The notes: generated by a model from the sequence alone, not told the origin. A stretch of DNA of 64,000 nucleotides from Thiorhodovibrio winogradskyi (GCF_036208045.1 NZ_CP121472.1:2491531-2555530); one strand, 5' to 3'. Counted from the stretch's first letter, positions 25,277 through 33,909 are shown. Translations and numbers: made by a program.

Positions 25277-26118
25277 ATGCCGCTGCTGGAGATTCCTGGC
25301 GCTCAACTCGCTTATATGATCGCCTATTTGGTGGTTGGCGCCGCCGCTGGCCTGATGGCTGGGCTGCTCGGCGTGGGTGGCGGGGCCATCATGGTGCCGG
25401 CGCTGATCTTTTTGTTCGCGCACTTTCAGACCGCGAGCGATTGGATTCCCCATCAGGCGGTGGCGACATCGCTAGCTACTGTTATTGGCACCGGGCTGGT
25501 CGCGACCCTGGCGCACCAGCGCCGCGACGGGGTGCGTTGGGATCTGTTCGCGCGCCTGGCACCGGGCATTGTGCTTGGAGCCTGGCTGGGTGCCATGGTC
25601 GCGGCGGCCATTCCGGCATTCTGGCATTCTGGCTGCAGCGGTTGTTTGGCGCCTTTTTGCTTTACACCGGGATTGGGATGTGGCGGGCGGCCCCCGAGCC
25701 GCGCGCGGCGATGGGCCAGACGCGCTCCGGTTGGCTGCTGCCAGCGACCGGCACGGGCATCGGTGCGGTCTCGGCGGTGATCGGCATTGGCGGCGGGTCG
25801 ATGACAGTGCCCTTTTTGGCGCGCCTGGGGTTGTCCATGCGCCAGGCCGTGGGCACCTCGAGTGCCTGCGGCGTGCCCATCGCCCTCTTTGGCGCCATCG
25901 GCTTTGTCTGGTCGGGGCTTGGTCGGGACGGGCTGCCCGCGCACAGCCTGGGCTTTGTCTACTACCCGGCGGTACTGGTGTTGTTGCTCGGCAGTGTGCC
26001 GCTGGCGCCGGTTGGCGCGGCCATGGCGCATCGGTTGCCGACCCGCCTGCCGCGGCGCATTTTCGGAACCCTGTTGATCCTTATTTCAGCGCGTCTGTTG
26101 CTGGGCCAGGCTGGCTGA
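25277..26118 (+). pseudogene. TauE/SafE-family permease, frameshifted by 8-bp duplication
   Basis: Membrane exporter family for sulfite or organosulfonates. ATG 25277 has GAAGGAG eight bases upstream. The first frame gives YLVVGAAAGLMAGLLGVGGG and GAWLGAMVAAAIPAFW; the second frame carries LQRLFGAFLLYTGIGMWRA, SAVIGIGGGSMTVPFLARLG and RIFGTLLILISARLLLG. The two halves are separated by ggcattct repeated in tandem (25615-25622, 25623-25630). Deleting one copy restores ...AAIPAFWLQRLFGAF and a full ~277-residue permease with both glycine-rich repeats. A sulfur-compound exporter would suit a sulfur-oxidising phototroph. It may be a real null, a slippage switch, or a sequencing error. Confidence 0.85.
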
Positions 26119-26788
26119 AAGAGTCATTCGGCAGGTCTTTTTCCAACCACAGGCGGCGGTACAGATAGACCTTTCCCGCCGCGTCGCGCAGTGCCAGACG
26201 GCCGGATTGCAGTGCGAACTCATAGGGACGGGCGCTGTCGGTGTTCGGATCATAGAGCGCGATGCGCTGGCCGCGCTCCTGGATCAGGCCGTCGATAAAG
26301 CCGGCATTGAGCTGATAGAGCCGGAAGCGCGACCCGCGCACGATCAGCAATCCGCCGTCGCGCCCCTCCCAAATGCCGTCGAGACTGGTTGGCTGAAGGG
26401 CGCCCAAGGCCCGCCCGAACTGTTGCAGCGGCCCTGGCAGGCCAAACTCGCGCACCGGATCGCCAAAGCCCGCGGCCCAACCGACGCCGCGCGGGTTCAT
26501 CATGTCTGGCATGGCATCATCGAGCCCTTGGCCGGGCTGGCTGTCCGATGGGCTCCAGGAGTCACCAAAGCCAAAGGCCTCCATCATGCGCGTCATGGCC
26601 TCCGCCATGCGTTCGGTGCCGCCGCGCCCGTCCTCGGCCATGGCGGGGGGTGCCATGAATGCAGCCACAATCAGGGGCAGCATTGGAGCCAGCTTGCGGC
26701 CTCTCGGCGCGCTGCTTGGGCGCGCCCGCGTGGGGCGGAAGGAGTTTGAATTGGCAGGGTGGGCAAGTCTGGCGGTGATGTTCAGCAT
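26081..26788 (-). CDS. Secreted protein of unknown function
   Basis: 235 residues; a hydrophobic signal stretch (MLPLIVAAFMAPPAMAEDG) begins at an internal Met (26683), so the true start may be there rather than at 26788. The mature protein is Met/Gly-rich at first (TRMMEAFGFGDSW) and then a beta-rich end (LDGIWEGRDGGLLIVRGSRF, FALQSGRLALRDAAGKVYLY) that looks like a compact surface or periplasmic domain. Family unknown. It overlaps the end of the convergent permease gene by 38 bases. Confidence 0.65.
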   Translation of the reverse strand: MLNITARLAHPANSNSFRPTRARPSSAPRGRKLAPMLPLIVAAFMAPPAMAEDGRGGTERMAEAMTRMMEAFGFGDSWSPSDSQPGQGLDDAMPDMMNPRGVGWAAGFGDPVREFGLPGPLQQFGRALGALQPTSLDGIWEGRDGGLLIVRGSRFRLYQLNAGFIDGLIQERGQRIALYDPNTDSARPYEFALQSGRLALRDAAGKVYLYRRLWLEKDLPNDSFSQPGPATDALK

Positions 26789-26842
26789 GGGAGGTGTCTG
26801 TTATTCCTAATTGCACAGGTCGAGGCACGCCCGCGCGCTGAC

Positions 26843-28828
26843 TCAGCGCGGCCCCACCGGCGCAAGCAGGTCGCTCAGCATCGGTAGTGGATGCCCCAGA
26901 CGATGATCGTACAGCACCCGATAGGTCAGCACCCGATCCACATAAGCACGGGTTTCGTGATACGGAATGGTCGCGATCCATACATCCGCTGCTATTGGCT
27001 GCTGTGATGGCGACTGAGGCAACCAGCGCCGCACCGCCGTGGGGCCGGCATTGTAAGCAGCCGTGGCCAGGGCGTCATGCCCGCCAAAGTGCTTATCGAG
27101 ATGGGCAAGATAGGCACTGCCCAAGCGAATGTTGAGCGCCGGATCGATTAAATCCTCCGTCGCCGGCGGCGCCAGCTCCAGCCGCCGGGCGACCTCGCGC
27201 GCGGTGCTCGGCAATAGCTGCATCAGCCCGATGGCATTGGCCGGGGAAATGGCATCCGGGCTGAAAATGCTCTCCTGGCGGATGATTGCCAGCAGCCAAG
27301 ACTCCGGCACCCCGGTGGCCCTGGCGGCCCCGCTGACGTGGTCGGTATGGAGCAGCGGAAAACGCAACTCAAGGTCATCCCAATAGCCGCTTTTGGCGAG
27401 GATCAGAATGGCCTGAATCCGAAAGCCCAGGGCTTGGGCCAGGGCGGCGGCTTCACGCAGGGCGATGGCCTGTGCCTCGCCCTGATGGGCACGCTCAAGC
27501 GCGCGGCTGTATTCGCGCCACTCGCGGCGAATCTCGACATCACGCTCAAGCGCGGCAAGCTCGCGCAGACGCGCGGCGCGCGGCGAGTCGAGGAGTTCTT
27601 GGAGTCGTTGCGGAGAGATCGGGATGGCTTTGTGGTCGATTTTTTTTGGGATGCCGAGCCGCTCGGCGGCCAGAAAACCCCACAGGCTGCGATCATCGGC
27701 GGCGCGGCGATAGGCGGCGATGGCTTGGGAGAGTGGATCGGGCGACCCAGTGTCCTGTGTCTGCTCCAGCGCGCGCCCCAGCCAGTATTGCCACGGGGCG
27801 CGGCGGCGCTCTTTATCGGGCAGGGCAGAGATCCAAGCCGGCAAGAGCTGCCAGGCACCGAGTTTAAGCCCGGCGCGCAGGCGCTGCTCTTGCAGGGTCA
27901 GACTGCCGGCACCGGGCGGCAGGCGGTCGAGCTCGGCGAGGGCGCGCGCGGATTCACCGCCCTGGGCCAGTGCCAGACCAGCGGCGGCATGGACCAGTCC
28001 GGCCCGCGCGGGTGGCAGGTCGCTGAAGCGCCCGGCGAGCAGATCAAGGGCGCTGTCTGGCTGGCGTGTCGCGAAATCCGCCAGGGCAGCGGCGATGACG
28101 CGCGCCCGGCGCGGATGTTCTCCAGCAGGCGGCGTCGGAAAGCGGCTGGTCTTGGCCCCGGCGGCCAACCGAAAGTCAAGCCAGGGTTGTTCGGCCGTGG
28201 GCAGATACCTGCCCTGAAAGCGCGCGATGCTGTTATTGCCGCGCGCCAGTGCCAGCTCGATGCGCCGCCAGACCAGGTCTGGATTGAAGCTCTCGGATTG
28301 CGCCCAGGTCGCGAACAGCGGATCGCAGACATCGGGCAGGGAGCCGCCAGTCAGGTAGAGGTCGGCCAGGCCGTCAAAGGCGGCAGCGGCATCCCCGGTG
28401 TTAAGCAATGCGCGCCGATAGAGGCATTCGCGCGTTTCCGAGCCGTTGTCGACATAGAGACGCGCATACTCGGTCCAGCGTTTTTCGCGCGCCAGCCGTC
28501 CCAACCATAGCCGGCGCAGGCGCTCGCCGGGCGCGGTGCCGGCCTGAGCGGCAATCAGCGCCTCGACCTCGCTGGTCTGTGCCTGATCCAAGCCGCGCAC
28601 CAGGGCCGCGATGGCCAGGTCGGGCGCGAGCGGGTAGTCCTTCAAAGAGGCACTAAGCCGAGCAAAGCGCGCCATGTCACCCTGTGCGAGCGCCCATTCC
28701 GCCTGCTGGAAGCGATCACGCGCGGCGGGTAAATCCGCCTCGCCCGGGGAGGTCGCGCCGACGCCGAGCGGAAAGAGGGTGCCGCTGAAGCTGAACAGAG
28801 CAACAAGAATGAGTTTGCGATAGCGCAT
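26843..28828 (-). CDS. slt: Soluble lytic murein transglycosylase Slt
   Basis: Cleaves peptidoglycan to 1,6-anhydro products in the periplasm. 661 residues from ATG 28828 (AGGA six bases upstream). A signal peptide (LILVALFSFSGTLFPLGVGA) precedes a long alpha-helical superhelix (~50-480) and the C-terminal SLT domain with PESWLLAIIRQESIFSPDAI (catalytic Glu in RQES), NAIGLMQLLPSTA and ATAAYNAGPTAVRRWL. Length matches E. coli Slt70. It is divergent from the inositol-phosphatase gene, with a ~170-base shared upstream region. Confidence 0.92.
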   Translation of the reverse strand: MRYRKLILVALFSFSGTLFPLGVGATSPGEADLPAARDRFQQAEWALAQGDMARFARLSASLKDYPLAPDLAIAALVRGLDQAQTSEVEALIAAQAGTAPGERLRRLWLGRLAREKRWTEYARLYVDNGSETRECLYRRALLNTGDAAAAFDGLADLYLTGGSLPDVCDPLFATWAQSESFNPDLVWRRIELALARGNNSIARFQGRYLPTAEQPWLDFRLAAGAKTSRFPTPPAGEHPRRARVIAAALADFATRQPDSALDLLAGRFSDLPPARAGLVHAAAGLALAQGGESARALAELDRLPPGAGSLTLQEQRLRAGLKLGAWQLLPAWISALPDKERRRAPWQYWLGRALEQTQDTGSPDPLSQAIAAYRRAADDRSLWGFLAAERLGIPKKIDHKAIPISPQRLQELLDSPRAARLRELAALERDVEIRREWREYSRALERAHQGEAQAIALREAAALAQALGFRIQAILILAKSGYWDDLELRFPLLHTDHVSGAARATGVPESWLLAIIRQESIFSPDAISPANAIGLMQLLPSTAREVARRLELAPPATEDLIDPALNIRLGSAYLAHLDKHFGGHDALATAAYNAGPTAVRRWLPQSPSQQPIAADVWIATIPYHETRAYVDRVLTYRVLYDHRLGHPLPMLSDLLAPVGPR

Positions 28829-29003
28829 GAGATGTCCTGCGAGCCGGGCTCGCGTTGGGCGTTCGGGGATGCTGGCGCGCTGGCACGCGGTCGCGATCAC
28901 GGGATTTTCCGCTCGAGTATTTGGATCGACGCGCTTCGGGGCCCATCTTGCAACTGAGTCATACACCTTGGATGAAAAAAATTTTCAGGAGCCACCTGCA
29001 ATC

Positions 29004-29861
29004 ATGTCACCGGAACCCAGTCAATCAGATCCCTCGCTGAAGTCGCTCGCTGCCTTGATGCGCGAGCTGGCCGGGGCTGAAATCCTCCCAGCCTTCGGTC
29101 GTGTCCAGGCTCGGTCAAAGGCCGATGGCAGCCTGCTGACCGAGGTGGATCTGGCGGTGCAGGAGCGTCTCATTAATGCGCTCGAGAGGCTGACGCCGGG
29201 CATTCCGGTGCTTGGCGAGGAAATGACCCAGAGCGCGCAGCAGCGGTTGCTCTCCGGGGCCTCGCCGCGGGATCCTGCCGCAGGCGAGGCGGGCGCGTTC
29301 TGGGCGCTGGACCCGCTCGATGGGACCAGCAATTTTGCCTGCGGTTTCCCGGCTTTCGCCATTTCCCTGGCATTGTTCCGCAATGGCCGGGTCGAGCTTG
29401 GCATCATCCATGATCCCGTGCGGGATGAATGCTTCAGCGCGCGCCTGGGGCAGGGCGCCTGGCTGAATGGCACCCCCCTTAACAGCGCTCAGAACTGCGA
29501 GCGGCTGGCGGACGCCATGGCGCTGATGGATTTTAAACGCATCCCACCAGGGCGGCTTTCGGGCCTCCTGCGCAAAGGGGCTTTTCGCTCCCAGCGCAAT
29601 CTCGGCTCGGTGGCGCTCGACTGGTGCTGGCTCGCGGCTGGCCGCGCCCAGGTTTACCTCCATGGCGGACAGCGGCTGTGGGACTACGCCGCCGGGCGTC
29701 TGATCGCGGCCGAGGCCGGAGTGGTGACGCGCCTGTTGCCGCCGGGTCTGGCCGAATCGACCGAGCAACTCACGCTCGAGCCGCGCCTGGCCCTGGCGGC
29801 GGCCCATCAGGCGCTGTTTGACCAGTGGTGGGAGCATGTTGGCCTGCCCTGGCAGGACTGA
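29004..29861 (+). CDS. Inositol monophosphatase family protein
   Basis: A 285-residue Mg-dependent phosphatase (SuhB/CysQ-like superfamily). Motifs are present in order: LLTEVDLAVQERL, VLGEEMTQ (metal Glu), FWALDPLDGTSNFACGFPAF (the DPLDGTxNF site) and GQRLWDYAAGRLIAAEAGVV (WDxAAG). Start ATG 29004 has AGGAG 12 bases upstream. Substrate could be inositol phosphate, histidinol phosphate or PAP; the sequence does not decide. It is followed closely by a Sel1-repeat gene. Confidence 0.88.
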   Translation: MSPEPSQSDPSLKSLAALMRELAGAEILPAFGRVQARSKADGSLLTEVDLAVQERLINALERLTPGIPVLGEEMTQSAQQRLLSGASPRDPAAGEAGAFWALDPLDGTSNFACGFPAFAISLALFRNGRVELGIIHDPVRDECFSARLGQGAWLNGTPLNSAQNCERLADAMALMDFKRIPPGRLSGLLRKGAFRSQRNLGSVALDWCWLAAGRAQVYLHGGQRLWDYAAGRLIAAEAGVVTRLLPPGLAESTEQLTLEPRLALAAAHQALFDQWWEHVGLPWQD

Positions 29862-29941
29862 TGGCGGCGCGGCTGCATTCCGCATTGGCGTGCAAGGCGC
29901 GCTCAAGGATCTATTCACACATGAAAAACCAGGAGATCCCG

Positions 29942-30385
29942 ATGACAGACACCCTGACCGATCAGGACATGGAACTCAGCAGCGGCATTGCTGCTTTCGA
30001 GAGCAAGCAATTCTCCCGTGCCGTGGGGCTGCTCTCGCCCCTGGCCGAGGCCGGCCACCCCGATGCGCAGTATCGCATGGCGATCATGGCGCAAAACGGG
30101 CTCGGCATGATGCCCAATCCGCTGCAGGCCTTCAGCTACATGAAAGCCGCCGCCAAGGCCGGCCTCGGCGTGGCTCAGCACGGCCTGGGCTTCATGTACA
30201 TGGAAGGCGAATGCACCGACAAAAACCCCGGACGCGCGGTGGAGTGGTTCACCAAGGCCGCCGAGCAAGGCTTGGCCGGCTCCCAGACCACGCTCGCGAT
30301 GATGTATGAGGAGGGGCGCGGCGTCGAGAAGAACCCGGAGGAAGCCCGCAAGTGGTATCACTTGGCGGGCTTTGACGAGAAATAG
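29942..30385 (+). CDS. Sel1-repeat protein
   Basis: 147 residues from ATG 29942 (AGGAG seven bases upstream; an ATG at 29921 is in frame). It contains three or four Sel1/TPR-like repeats (DAQYRMAIMAQNGLGMMPNP, GVAQHGLGFMYMEGE, GSQTTLAMMYEEGRGVEKNP). No signal peptide. Such solenoids mediate protein-protein contacts; partner unknown. It closes the plus-strand pair with the phosphatase gene. Confidence 0.85.
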   Translation: MTDTLTDQDMELSSGIAAFESKQFSRAVGLLSPLAEAGHPDAQYRMAIMAQNGLGMMPNPLQAFSYMKAAAKAGLGVAQHGLGFMYMEGECTDKNPGRAVEWFTKAAEQGLAGSQTTLAMMYEEGRGVEKNPEEARKWYHLAGFDEK

Positions 30386-30401
30386 CCCGAAGCGCGACCG
30401 G

Positions 30402-30432
30402 GCGTCCGCCGGCGCATCCGCGGACGCTCTTT
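30402..30432 (+). terminator. Terminator-like hairpin
   Basis: GCGTCCG ... CGGACGC (30402-30408, 30421-30427) with a short TCTTT tail, 17 bases after the Sel1 gene. The T-run is weak. Confidence 0.5.
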
Positions 30433-30579
30433 GACCTTCACTCCTTGCCTTGGCCCATCGCGGCTATCCTGGTGTCGCCTTCGGTATCACTGATGAGCGA
30501 TTCAGCCGGCTGATCTTCCTCTCCCGCCCCGCTTCCAGCGCCGGCCTCCGCGTGCGCATCTTCTCCGAACTTCTTGGTG

Positions 30580-30622
30580 CTCCACTGGGCTCCCACTGGG
30601 CTCCCACTGGGCTCCCACTGGG
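30580..30622. repeat. 11-bp tandem repeat
   Basis: ctcccactggg is repeated three times perfectly (30590-30622) with a 10-bp partial copy before it. It lies in the 780-base gene-free stretch 30386-31168; the rest of that stretch turns AT-rich after 30750 and holds the puc promoter and leader. Confidence 0.8.
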
Positions 30623-30948
30623 ACCCTCTGGGCTTGGTGCTCGCCTGCCTTCGCAGCCGCTTTGGCGAGCAAAAATCCGCGGCGCAATTGCGGCTAGACC
30701 GGGTCAGTGGTTTTAGTTGGAGTCTAAGCGACCCTAAATCCTTTCCCTGTTTTGGTATCTATCATCAATCATAGCCTATTGTTTTTATTGCGCAGTAGCG
30801 GTGCGAAGCCAAGCTTAAATTGTGTTGCCCTATTTTAAGTTAACTAATCTTTTCTATGAGCTTTTGTTGATTAACTAGGGTTGCCATTACAGTTGCTAAA
30901 ATCGCTTTGACGGTTTTGGTTGAATGGGTCAATCAAGGTCAAAAAAAC

Positions 30949-30966
30949 TGTACAGAAGGGTTGACA
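30949..30966 (+). promoter_or_regulatory. PpsR/CrtJ-type operator, upstream half of tandem
   Basis: TGT-N12-ACA, the consensus for the purple-bacterial repressor PpsR/CrtJ. Its right half is the ACA of a TTGACA -35 box at 30961-30966. Confidence 0.7.
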
Positions 30967-30988
30967 TATTTTTCTGTCAGCCTAAACT
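30961..30988 (+). promoter_or_regulatory. Predicted sigma-70-like promoter of the puc operon
   Basis: TTGACA (30961-30966), 16 bp, TAAACT (30983-30988). Transcripts would carry a ~175-nt leader with a perfect 7-bp hairpin (ATCGCGG/CCGCGAT, 31093-31114) before the first light-harvesting gene. Confidence 0.55.
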
Positions 30989-30992
30989 GACA
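30975..30992 (+). promoter_or_regulatory. PpsR/CrtJ-type operator, downstream half of tandem
   Basis: TGTCAG-CCTAAA-CTGACA, a TGT-N12-ACA site that is also a perfect inverted repeat and covers the -10 box. The 8-bp gap to the first site is the spacing used for cooperative binding in known puc and bch promoters. Confidence 0.75.
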
Positions 30993-31168
30993 CCCATGGA
31001 TCGAGCAGACTTAATGGATTAAAACCACCCAGTCTCACCGACAGGTTATCGCTGACCGGCTATTGCCTCCGGTATCTCTGGGTCAAGCGCTTATCGCGGA
31101 GTTTGCGCCGCGATGAATCCCGCCGTTAACAAGCGGCTTATTATGCACCCCTTAGGGAGGGCCTATTG

Positions 31169-31312
31169 ATGGCTGAAGCAAAAAGCGTATCTGGCTTGAC
31201 GCCCGATCAGGCAAAAGAATTCCATGAGCAGTTCAAGATCACCTATACCGCTTTTGTCGGTCTGGCGGCTGTTGCTCATATTCTGGTTATTGGCGCCCAG
31301 CCTTGGTTCTAG
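31169..31312 (+). CDS. pucB: LH2 light-harvesting beta subunit 1
   Basis: Beta polypeptide of the peripheral antenna, 47 residues, too short for most gene finders. GGGAGG lies eight bases before ATG 31169. LTPDQAKEFHEQFKITYTAF leads into the single membrane helix VGLAAVAHILVIGAQPWF; the His in VAHIL ligates B850 bacteriochlorophyll a, and the earlier FHEQF His is the usual conserved one. It pairs with the alpha gene 53 bases downstream; both are duplicated at 31732-32084. Confidence 0.93.
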   Translation: MAEAKSVSGLTPDQAKEFHEQFKITYTAFVGLAAVAHILVIGAQPWF

Positions 31313-31365
31313 AGCTGCCAGTTTCATCAGGCGTCCAATTGGCGCTGCATTAGGAGAGACAAATT

Positions 31366-31605
31366 ATGTTTCCAGACATCATGAGTTACAAACCAGCCGA
31401 GCAAGATTATCGGATCTGGTTGGTTGTCAACCCAGGCACTTGGTTGCTGCCGATTCTCATCACGGTTCTGCTGACGGCTCTGGCGGTTCACGCGGCTGTT
31501 TTGACCATTGCCCCAACCGCTTTGCCATTTATTGACGGTGCCGCTCCAGCCGAAGTTGCTGCCCCGGTCGCCGCGGCTCCTGCAGCGGCTCCTGCAGCGG
31601 AATAG
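31366..31605 (+). CDS. pucA: LH2 light-harvesting alpha subunit 1 with Ala/Pro-rich tail
   Basis: Alpha polypeptide, 79 residues, with AGGAGAG upstream of the ATG. The N-terminus DYRIWLVVNPGTWLLPILIT and the helix [20 protein letters not shown] are standard, with the His of AVHAAV as the bacteriochlorophyll ligand. After the usual end (LPFI) there is an extra ~22-residue tail rich in Ala and Pro (APAEVAAPVAAAPAAAPAAE) that the second alpha copy lacks. Similar tails occur in some LH2 alpha chains of purple bacteria. Confidence 0.93.
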   Translation: MFPDIMSYKPAEQDYRIWLVVNPGTWLLPILITVLLTALAVHAAVLTIAPTALPFIDGAAPAEVAAPVAAAPAAAPAAE

Positions 31606-31731
31606 TCGTTATCGATTTTTGCGCCTAGCTTGAGCGCCCGGACTGAGCGCCCAACCTGAACTTGGTGCAATTTCGCTGTTCGAGCTTTTCGGACAGCCCA
31701 TTTAACCAAAACCTCATTGGAGACTCAGAGA

Positions 31732-31857
31732 ATGTCAGGTCTTACCCCAGAACAAGCGAAAGAATTCCATGAGCAGTTCAAAATCACCTACACCGCTTTT
31801 GTAGGTCTCGCTGCTCTCGCTCACATCCTCGTGATCGGCGCCAAGCCTTGGTTCTAG
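31732..31857 (+). CDS. pucB: LH2 light-harvesting beta subunit 2
   Basis: 41 residues (MSGLTPEQAKEFHEQFKITY ... AHILVIGAKPWF). It differs from beta 1 by a shorter N-terminus and a few residues (A to L before AHIL, Q to K before PWF). The same His ligand is kept. No strong ribosome site is seen; GGAG is 12 bases upstream of ATG 31732. Confidence 0.92.
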   Translation: MSGLTPEQAKEFHEQFKITYTAFVGLAALAHILVIGAKPWF

Positions 31858-31913
31858 GCTTTAAGGCATCCTTGCCAAGCCGTTTTTATCAACCTTAAAC
31901 GAAGGAAATCATC

Positions 31914-32084
31914 ATGGCCGATATCCCAAAACCCCAAAATCCGCAAGACGATTGGAAAGTATGGCTGGTCGTTAATCCGGCGAATTGGCTGATCCCAATC
32001 CTGATCACCGTGCTGGTCACAGCGCTGGCCGTTCACGCCGCCGTTCTGACCATTGCTCCTACCGCTCTGCCTTTCATCAACTAA
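31914..32084 (+). CDS. pucA: LH2 light-harvesting alpha subunit 2
   Basis: 56 residues, with AAGGA eight bases before ATG 31914. Sequence: [20 protein letters not shown], then [20 protein letters not shown] and FIN at the end. It has the normal alpha length and no Ala/Pro tail. Two slightly different beta/alpha pairs would allow LH2 rings of mixed composition, a known way to tune absorption in Chromatiaceae. Confidence 0.93.
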   Translation: MADIPKPQNPQDDWKVWLVVNPANWLIPILITVLVTALAVHAAVLTIAPTALPFIN

Positions 32085-32110
32085 TCTTGATGATCGGTTA
32101 GGACGGAAGC

Positions 32111-32147
32111 GTCTCGTTGCTGGGTGTTTACCTGACCCAGCGACGAG
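32111..32147 (+). other. Stem-loop in puc 3' region
   Basis: TCGTTGCTGGGT ... ACCCAGCGACGA pairs over 12 bp with one G-U and is not followed by Ts, so it may stabilise the puc mRNA 3' end rather than terminate it. 32148-32327 shows nothing else. Confidence 0.45.
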
Positions 32148-32327
32148 TCGCGAAGCTCTGAATACACTGCCGACGGCAGTCAAGGATTCCGATTGGATGC
32201 CGATTAAATTCCTTTTCGCAGTGGGCTGAGATAAAGATTGAGCTTAAGTTAAATCGCTGAGGTGAAATCCAAGCCAGCCGACATGCCCACCTATCTGCTC
32301 AGAAACCTATCTGCTCAACAAAGGTAA

Positions 32328-32378
32328 GGCTATGAAAGTTTCTGCTGTATCTTGACGCAGATGCTTTCATAGCCTTTT
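32328..32378 (+). terminator. Rho-independent terminator
   Basis: GGCTATGAAAG ... CTTTCATAGCC, an 11-bp perfect stem with a 25-nt loop, then TTTT. It follows the puc genes. Confidence 0.65.
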
Positions 32379-32395
32379 GATCGGGGCTATATTAC

Positions 32396-32435
32396 GCCCC
32401 ACCGCTGTCCCTTTGGGGTGGCTGTGGGGCTTTTT
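32396..32435 (+). terminator. Rho-independent terminator
   Basis: GCCCCAC ... GTGGGGC closing stem with inner pairing, then five Ts. It is the second of two terminators in series behind the puc operon. The stretch to the next gene end (32564) is otherwise empty. Confidence 0.75.
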
Positions 32436-32563
32436 GTTTATTGCATATGCGCACGGGTTATCCTGGTCCGTGCGCGACTGGCGATGGCGCACAGGGCAAA
32501 ACGGCCGGCTTTATTGCGGGCAAATTCGCCGACGCGGGGAAGAAGCAAGTGAGAGGTTTTCGA

Positions 32564-33280
32564 TCAACCCGGCGGGTGGGTCTCGCCTCCGGCGGCCTCG
32601 GTCTCGAGTCGGTAGCCATAGCCAGGCATGCAGGTGATCATCACCACGCCCGATGTACCCATGCGCAGTTTCTTGCGCAGGCGGCTCACGTGGTAATCCA
32701 CTGTGCGGGTCTCTAGGGGCGCCGAGATGCCCCAGACGTCCGCGAGCAGGCGTTCGCGAGACAGCAACTCCCCAGCATGGCGGAAGAAATAGATCACAAG
32801 ATCCAGTTCCACCCGGGTCAGTTTGACCGGCTCACCGTCCATGGTCAGCTCGCGCTGCGCGGTGTCGATGCGATAGGGGCCGTGGGCCATGATTGGCCTG
32901 TGTGTCGATCTCTGATTGCGCAGCAGCGCCCGGATGCGCGCATTGACCTCCGCCAGGCGCAGCGGTTTAACCACATAATCGTTGGCGCCCAGACCGAGCG
33001 CGCGCACGATCCGCGGCTCGTCGCCGAGCAGGCTCTCGATCAGAATGGGAATCTCCCAGCCCAAGGATTCCCGCACCCAGGGAATCAGGGTCTCCACCGT
33101 GCCGTCCGGAACCATCCAGTCCAGAACCAGTAGGTCGTAGCTCAGCGCCGTGAGCGCCTGCTTGATGTCCGTCAGGGTCTCGAAACTATCACAGAGCCAG
33201 CCGCTGCCCGCGAATGCCATTTCGAGCATTTGGGCCACGACGGCGTCGTCTTCCAACAGACCGATTCTGATTGAATTCAC
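32564..33280 (-). CDS. OmpR/PhoB-family response regulator
   Basis: A REC-winged helix regulator. The receiver has the acidic pair in IRIGLLEDDAVV, phospho-acceptor Asp in YDLLVLDWMVPDG, and Lys in NDYVVKPLRL. The C-terminal DNA-binding part has the usual QRELTMDGEPVKLTRVELDL, SRERLLADVWG and RTVDYHVSRLRKKL (recognition helix) ending PGYGYRL. The start is not clear: GTG 33280 gives a standard N-terminus, but GTG 33295 and TTG 33370 are in frame. No partner kinase is adjacent on the same strand; the phytochrome cluster lies 700 bases away. Confidence 0.88.
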   Translation of the reverse strand: MNSIRIGLLEDDAVVAQMLEMAFAGSGWLCDSFETLTDIKQALTALSYDLLVLDWMVPDGTVETLIPWVRESLGWEIPILIESLLGDEPRIVRALGLGANDYVVKPLRLAEVNARIRALLRNQRSTHRPIMAHGPYRIDTAQRELTMDGEPVKLTRVELDLVIYFFRHAGELLSRERLLADVWGISAPLETRTVDYHVSRLRKKLRMGTSGVVMITCMPGYGYRLETEAAGGETHPPG

Positions 33281-33615
33281 CGAACTTGCATCCACCGGCG
33301 TGTTCTGGAGAGCTTGGTGAGGTCTGAGGGGTGTGCACTTTATGTCTTGTTCATTGAGCCTTTCGCGCAACGCGAGAGACAGGCATGCGCATCCAAGACA
33401 AAAAATTACAAAGTTATAACAGCCAATCAGGAACGACTGGCCTAGATTGCATCCCTTTCCCTCGCAAGCGGTTTAAGTCCAATACAAGCTTAGACCTTGT
33501 CGCGAGAGAGTACCAGGCGATTAACGGCATCCTTGGGTGTCGCGCCAGAACAACAGATTCGGTTTGTCGGCTGGTGAGCGCAGCCAGCGAGCGGATTCAG
33601 GGTTGGGGAGATGAT

Positions 33616-33909
33616 GTGAGCGAGAGACAGCGCAAGACCTTCACCGCCGAGTTCAAGGCAAAAGTCGGTTTGGAAGCGGTGCGTGGCGCGAAGTCGATCA
33701 CCGAAATCGCGCGAGAATATGATATTCATCCCATGCAAGTGGGCCGTTGGAAAAACGCCATCCTGGAGCAGGCGTGTCGCTTGTTTGAATGCAAGCGCGG
33801 GCCGAAGAAGGCGGCGGAGCGCAGCGACCAGGAGCAGCTCTGCAATGAAATCGGGCGCTTGCAGACGGAGCTTGACTGGCTGAAAAAGAAGTCCGGAATG
33901 AGCCTTTGA
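33616..33909 (+). pseudogene. IS3-family transposase OrfA, remnant element
   Basis: A 97-residue OrfA from GTG 33616 (GGGGAG five bases upstream) with the HTH part KTFTAEFKAKVGLEAVRGAK and YDIHPMQVGRWKNAIL and a leucine-zipper-like end (GRLQTELDWLKKKSGM). No OrfB follows: the next 130 bases (33910-34038) contain only stops and no integrase core, so the element is a truncated, immobile IS3 relic. No clear terminal repeats were found. The AT-richer stretch 33281-33615 has no gene. Confidence 0.75.

Noticed and set aside
25022-25453. Minus-strand frame opposite the permease start
   Set aside because: Shadow of the TauE/SafE gene and its upstream region; no homology-like features.
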